Positions 62,240-64,000 of a stretch of 64,000 bases of DNA are shown one piece after another. Position 1 is the first letter of the stretch. Every line of letters begins with the position of its first letter. The notes beneath the pieces were generated by a model that was not told the DNA's origin, did no database searches, and was given only the letters and a program-made list of their open reading frames with translations. A program made the position numbers and the translations under genes. The DNA is from SZUA-309 sp050185825 (GTDB lineage: Bacteria > Pseudomonadota > Gammaproteobacteria > Pseudomonadales > Azotimanducaceae), in NCBI GenBank assembly GCA_050185825.1, contig JBFWZA010000003.1, positions 186,001 through 250,000 on the forward strand, read 5' to 3'.

Positions 62240-63163
62240 TCAGTTCAGATGGTGCAAGTACTGTGCCACGAAGTCGAAATCCACCAGCTCGACGTAGGCC
62301 TGCGTGAGCGCGGCTGTCACGGGTCCGGGAACATCGCCTCGCACCGGCTCGCCGCAGAACGACCGCACCGGCACGATGCACAGGCTCGTGGACGTGAGAA
62401 AGATCTCGTCCGCATTGTAGGCATCGTGCAGATCCAGATCCGTCTCGAGCACGTCGAGGCCGCGGTTCCGGGCGAGCTCCATGACGCACTGACGCGACAC
62501 GCCCGGCAGCACGAACTGCTCACGCGGCGTGTAGCAGCGCCCGTCCCGGACCAGAAAGACGTTGGCGCCGAGCCCTTCACAGAGGTTGCCGTTGTGGTCG
62601 AGCAGAATCGTGTAGGCGTTCGGGCCGCCACCGGCCACCGCCATGTTCGCGTTGATGAGGTTGAGATAGTTGGCGGTCTTCGCGCGCGGGGTAAGGGCGT
62701 CGGGCGGTGTGCGGCGCACGGGAGAGAGGACCAGATCGATACCCTCGCGGTAGTAGCGCGCCCGGGTCTTCAGCGGCAGCGGGATGCACTCGACGATCAC
62801 GGTGGCGCCGTGCTGATCCCACCCCTCGTCACCCACCGCGTTCAGGCCGCGGGAGACACGCTGCGCTACCCAGTAGTCGGTCGTCTCCTCGAGGAAATGC
62901 AGATTGCGTCGCAGCACCTCCTCGCTGATCTCCACCATGGCCTCGGCGCTGAGCCCGGGATCGATCCGCAGCGCGCGCAGGGAACGATACAACCGCTCCA
63001 CATGCTCGCCGATCCGGAAGATGCGCCCACCGAAGGTACGCGTCATGTCGAAGACGCCGTCGCCGAGCAGGAAGCCCCGGTCGCGGAACGGGATGCGTAC
63101 CTGATCCTCGGGGAGATACTCGCCGTTGTAGTACGCGATCCGCTGGTTGCCACCTTCCGTCAT
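62240..63163 (-). CDS. Class IV aminotransferase (BCAT/D-amino acid transaminase-like)
   Basis: The 307-residue protein is a fold-type IV PLP enzyme: RDRGFLLGDGVFDMTRTFGG near 27-46, Lys162 in AKTANYLN as the PLP lysine, and GNLCEGLGANVFLVRDG near 210-226. The family includes branched-chain and D-amino acid transaminases and R-selective amine transaminases. Which one is not settled. It heads an operon of two aminotransferases, a permease and a porin. ATG 63163 has no strong ribosome site; the frame is open upstream but unrelated. The tannase-family gene ends 31 bases upstream on the same strand. Confidence 0.85.
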   Translation of the reverse strand: MTEGGNQRIAYYNGEYLPEDQVRIPFRDRGFLLGDGVFDMTRTFGGRIFRIGEHVERLYRSLRALRIDPGLSAEAMVEISEEVLRRNLHFLEETTDYWVAQRVSRGLNAVGDEGWDQHGATVIVECIPLPLKTRARYYREGIDLVLSPVRRTPPDALTPRAKTANYLNLINANMAVAGGGPNAYTILLDHNGNLCEGLGANVFLVRDGRCYTPREQFVLPGVSRQCVMELARNRGLDVLETDLDLHDAYNADEIFLTSTSLCIVPVRSFCGEPVRGDVPGPVTAALTQAYVELVDFDFVAQYLHHLN

Positions 63164-63194
63164 GACCGGATTGTACTCGTGATGGGTCCGCCGG

Positions 63195-64000
63195 CTAGCG
63201 ACACTCCCAGGCTTCGACCGTGTCCGGATTTCCCTGCACGAAGTGAGCCTGCTGCGGCCAGGCGCAGAGCCGGCGGGTGCCCGGTCTGTCCGCATAGGCC
63301 GCGGTGAGCTCGTCCGGCGCCACACCGCTCGCGTGCCAGGCCTCCAGCGCTTCCAGGAAGTCGACGCGCCACGGGCCGGCTCCACCCGCGCAGTGCAGGA
63401 CGCCCGGCATCATGAACAGGCGCAGATCCTCCCGGGAGGAGTCATCCAGAGCGTAGGCGCGCTCCACGTAGTCGATGCTCATGCGGGCGGACAGCGCTAC
63501 GTCCGCCCAGCCGTGATACATGAGCAGCTTGCCGCCCTGAGCCCGGAACGCGGAGAGATCCGGGTTCTCCGCGTTCAGCACGGCGGCCAGCGGCCGGCTG
63601 TCGCGCTCGAAGCGGCTCCAGTCATAGCCCACATAGCTCCACGCCGGATCGTGATAGAGGAAGTAGCGCATGAATCCCACGCCGAACGCGAAGGCCGCAC
63701 TCGGATCACCCTGCGCGGCACCACCCGTCAGCCAGGAACCCCAGCCGTTGGCATCCGTCGCCTCGGCGCCGAAAGGAAATCCCACGTGCAGCGTTCCCGC
63801 TCCCGACACGGGTCCTTCGTAGACGCGCCGGATCGCTGCAACCTTCTCTTCGGGCAGGCAATCACCATCGCCCCCCGCCGGACAGGCAAGGCTGCCGGGA
63901 TCGAAATCGCACGCGGCGGGGTCCTGGAGAATACCGTCCTTCACCCCGTCATTCGCATCGCAATGCGCTTCGATGGCGGCGCGCAGACGGCGTCGGTCCT
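63195..64000 (-). CDS. Tannase/feruloyl esterase family protein, C-terminal part (partial)
   Basis: The frame runs in from the right edge. It encodes AAIEAHCDANDGVKDGILQD, the typical calcium-loop region, then GGKLLMYHGWADVALS (acidic residue) and FMMPGVLHCAGGAG (His), ending AWECR. The nucleophile Ser lies outside the window. It is a second member of the family besides 10798-12426, with about 250 residues visible. It is upstream of, and in the same direction as, the aminotransferase operon. Confidence 0.88.
   Translation of the reverse strand, partial: DRRRLRAAIEAHCDANDGVKDGILQDPAACDFDPGSLACPAGGDGDCLPEEKVAAIRRVYEGPVSGAGTLHVGFPFGAEATDANGWGSWLTGGAAQGDPSAAFAFGVGFMRYFLYHDPAWSYVGYDWSRFERDSRPLAAVLNAENPDLSAFRAQGGKLLMYHGWADVALSARMSIDYVERAYALDDSSREDLRLFMMPGVLHCAGGAGPWRVDFLEALEAWHASGVAPDELTAAYADRPGTRRLCAWPQQAHFVQGNPDTVEAWECR

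Noticed and set aside
1..64000. CRISPR arrays, rRNA, tRNA genes, insertion sequences
   Set aside because: No regularly spaced direct repeats with unique spacers, no cloverleaf or rRNA-like sequence and no transposase frame were recognised on reading both strands. A tRNA search program was not available.

Overview
The window is about 66 percent GC by eye and densely packed. csrA, uup, secF, yedI, an RND efflux pair, a phasin, a TpsB-type outer-membrane protein and a consensus CRP site point to a Gram-negative pseudomonadote, most likely a gammaproteobacterium. The genus cannot be named from the sequence. The many flavin-dependent luciferase-like oxidoreductases, short-chain dehydrogenases, CoA-transferases, serine hydrolases and tannase-family esterases suggest a degrader of esters, lipids or aromatics.

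Layout. 1-12.4 kb holds housekeeping and metabolic genes: a GH43/GH32-like protein, a TPR protein, a LysR regulator, uup, a TolB/TPR membrane protein, a metallophosphoesterase, a CarS-like CDP-alcohol synthase, an LLM oxidoreductase, a secF with no secD beside it, and a tannase-family esterase. 12.4-17.7 kb is an AT-richer accessory island. It carries an ApeA-like HEPN protein preceded on the same strand by a membrane-anchored DUF6680 protein (candidate antiphage pair), a Cys-rich secreted protein with a TTG start, a broken zinc-ribbon gene and an unknown 385-residue protein. Two diverged copies of a tannase 3' end plus a hydrolase 3' end flank the last gene at a spacing of exactly 1620 bp.

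17.7-31.3 kb is catabolic: hydrolases, a quinone-oxidoreductase-like MDR, an LLM oxidoreductase, SDRs, a tandem-fused class III CoA-transferase, and a DUF3604 / MBL-fold / alpha-beta hydrolase operon. 31.4-39.0 kb is a seven-gene operon of an XRE regulator followed by hyfB-C-E-F-G-I homologues. The HyfG homologue has lost all four nickel-ligand cysteines, so this is an energy-converting-hydrogenase-related (Ehr) complex rather than a hydrogenase.

39.2-47.9 kb is envelope and signalling: an AsmA protein, a TpsB-like barrel, and a divergent FecR-domain protein with twelve 11-residue repeats followed by a CHASE2-PAS-GGDEF-EAL protein, with a consensus CRP site in the divergent promoter. 48-58.2 kb holds an FAD amine oxidase-like gene, two LLM oxidoreductases, yedI, csrA, an RND pump, a GST and a phasin. 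58.2-63.2 kb is an operon of class IV aminotransferase, class III aminotransferase, APC permease and porin, consistent with uptake and transamination of an amino acid or amine. The window ends inside a second tannase-family gene.
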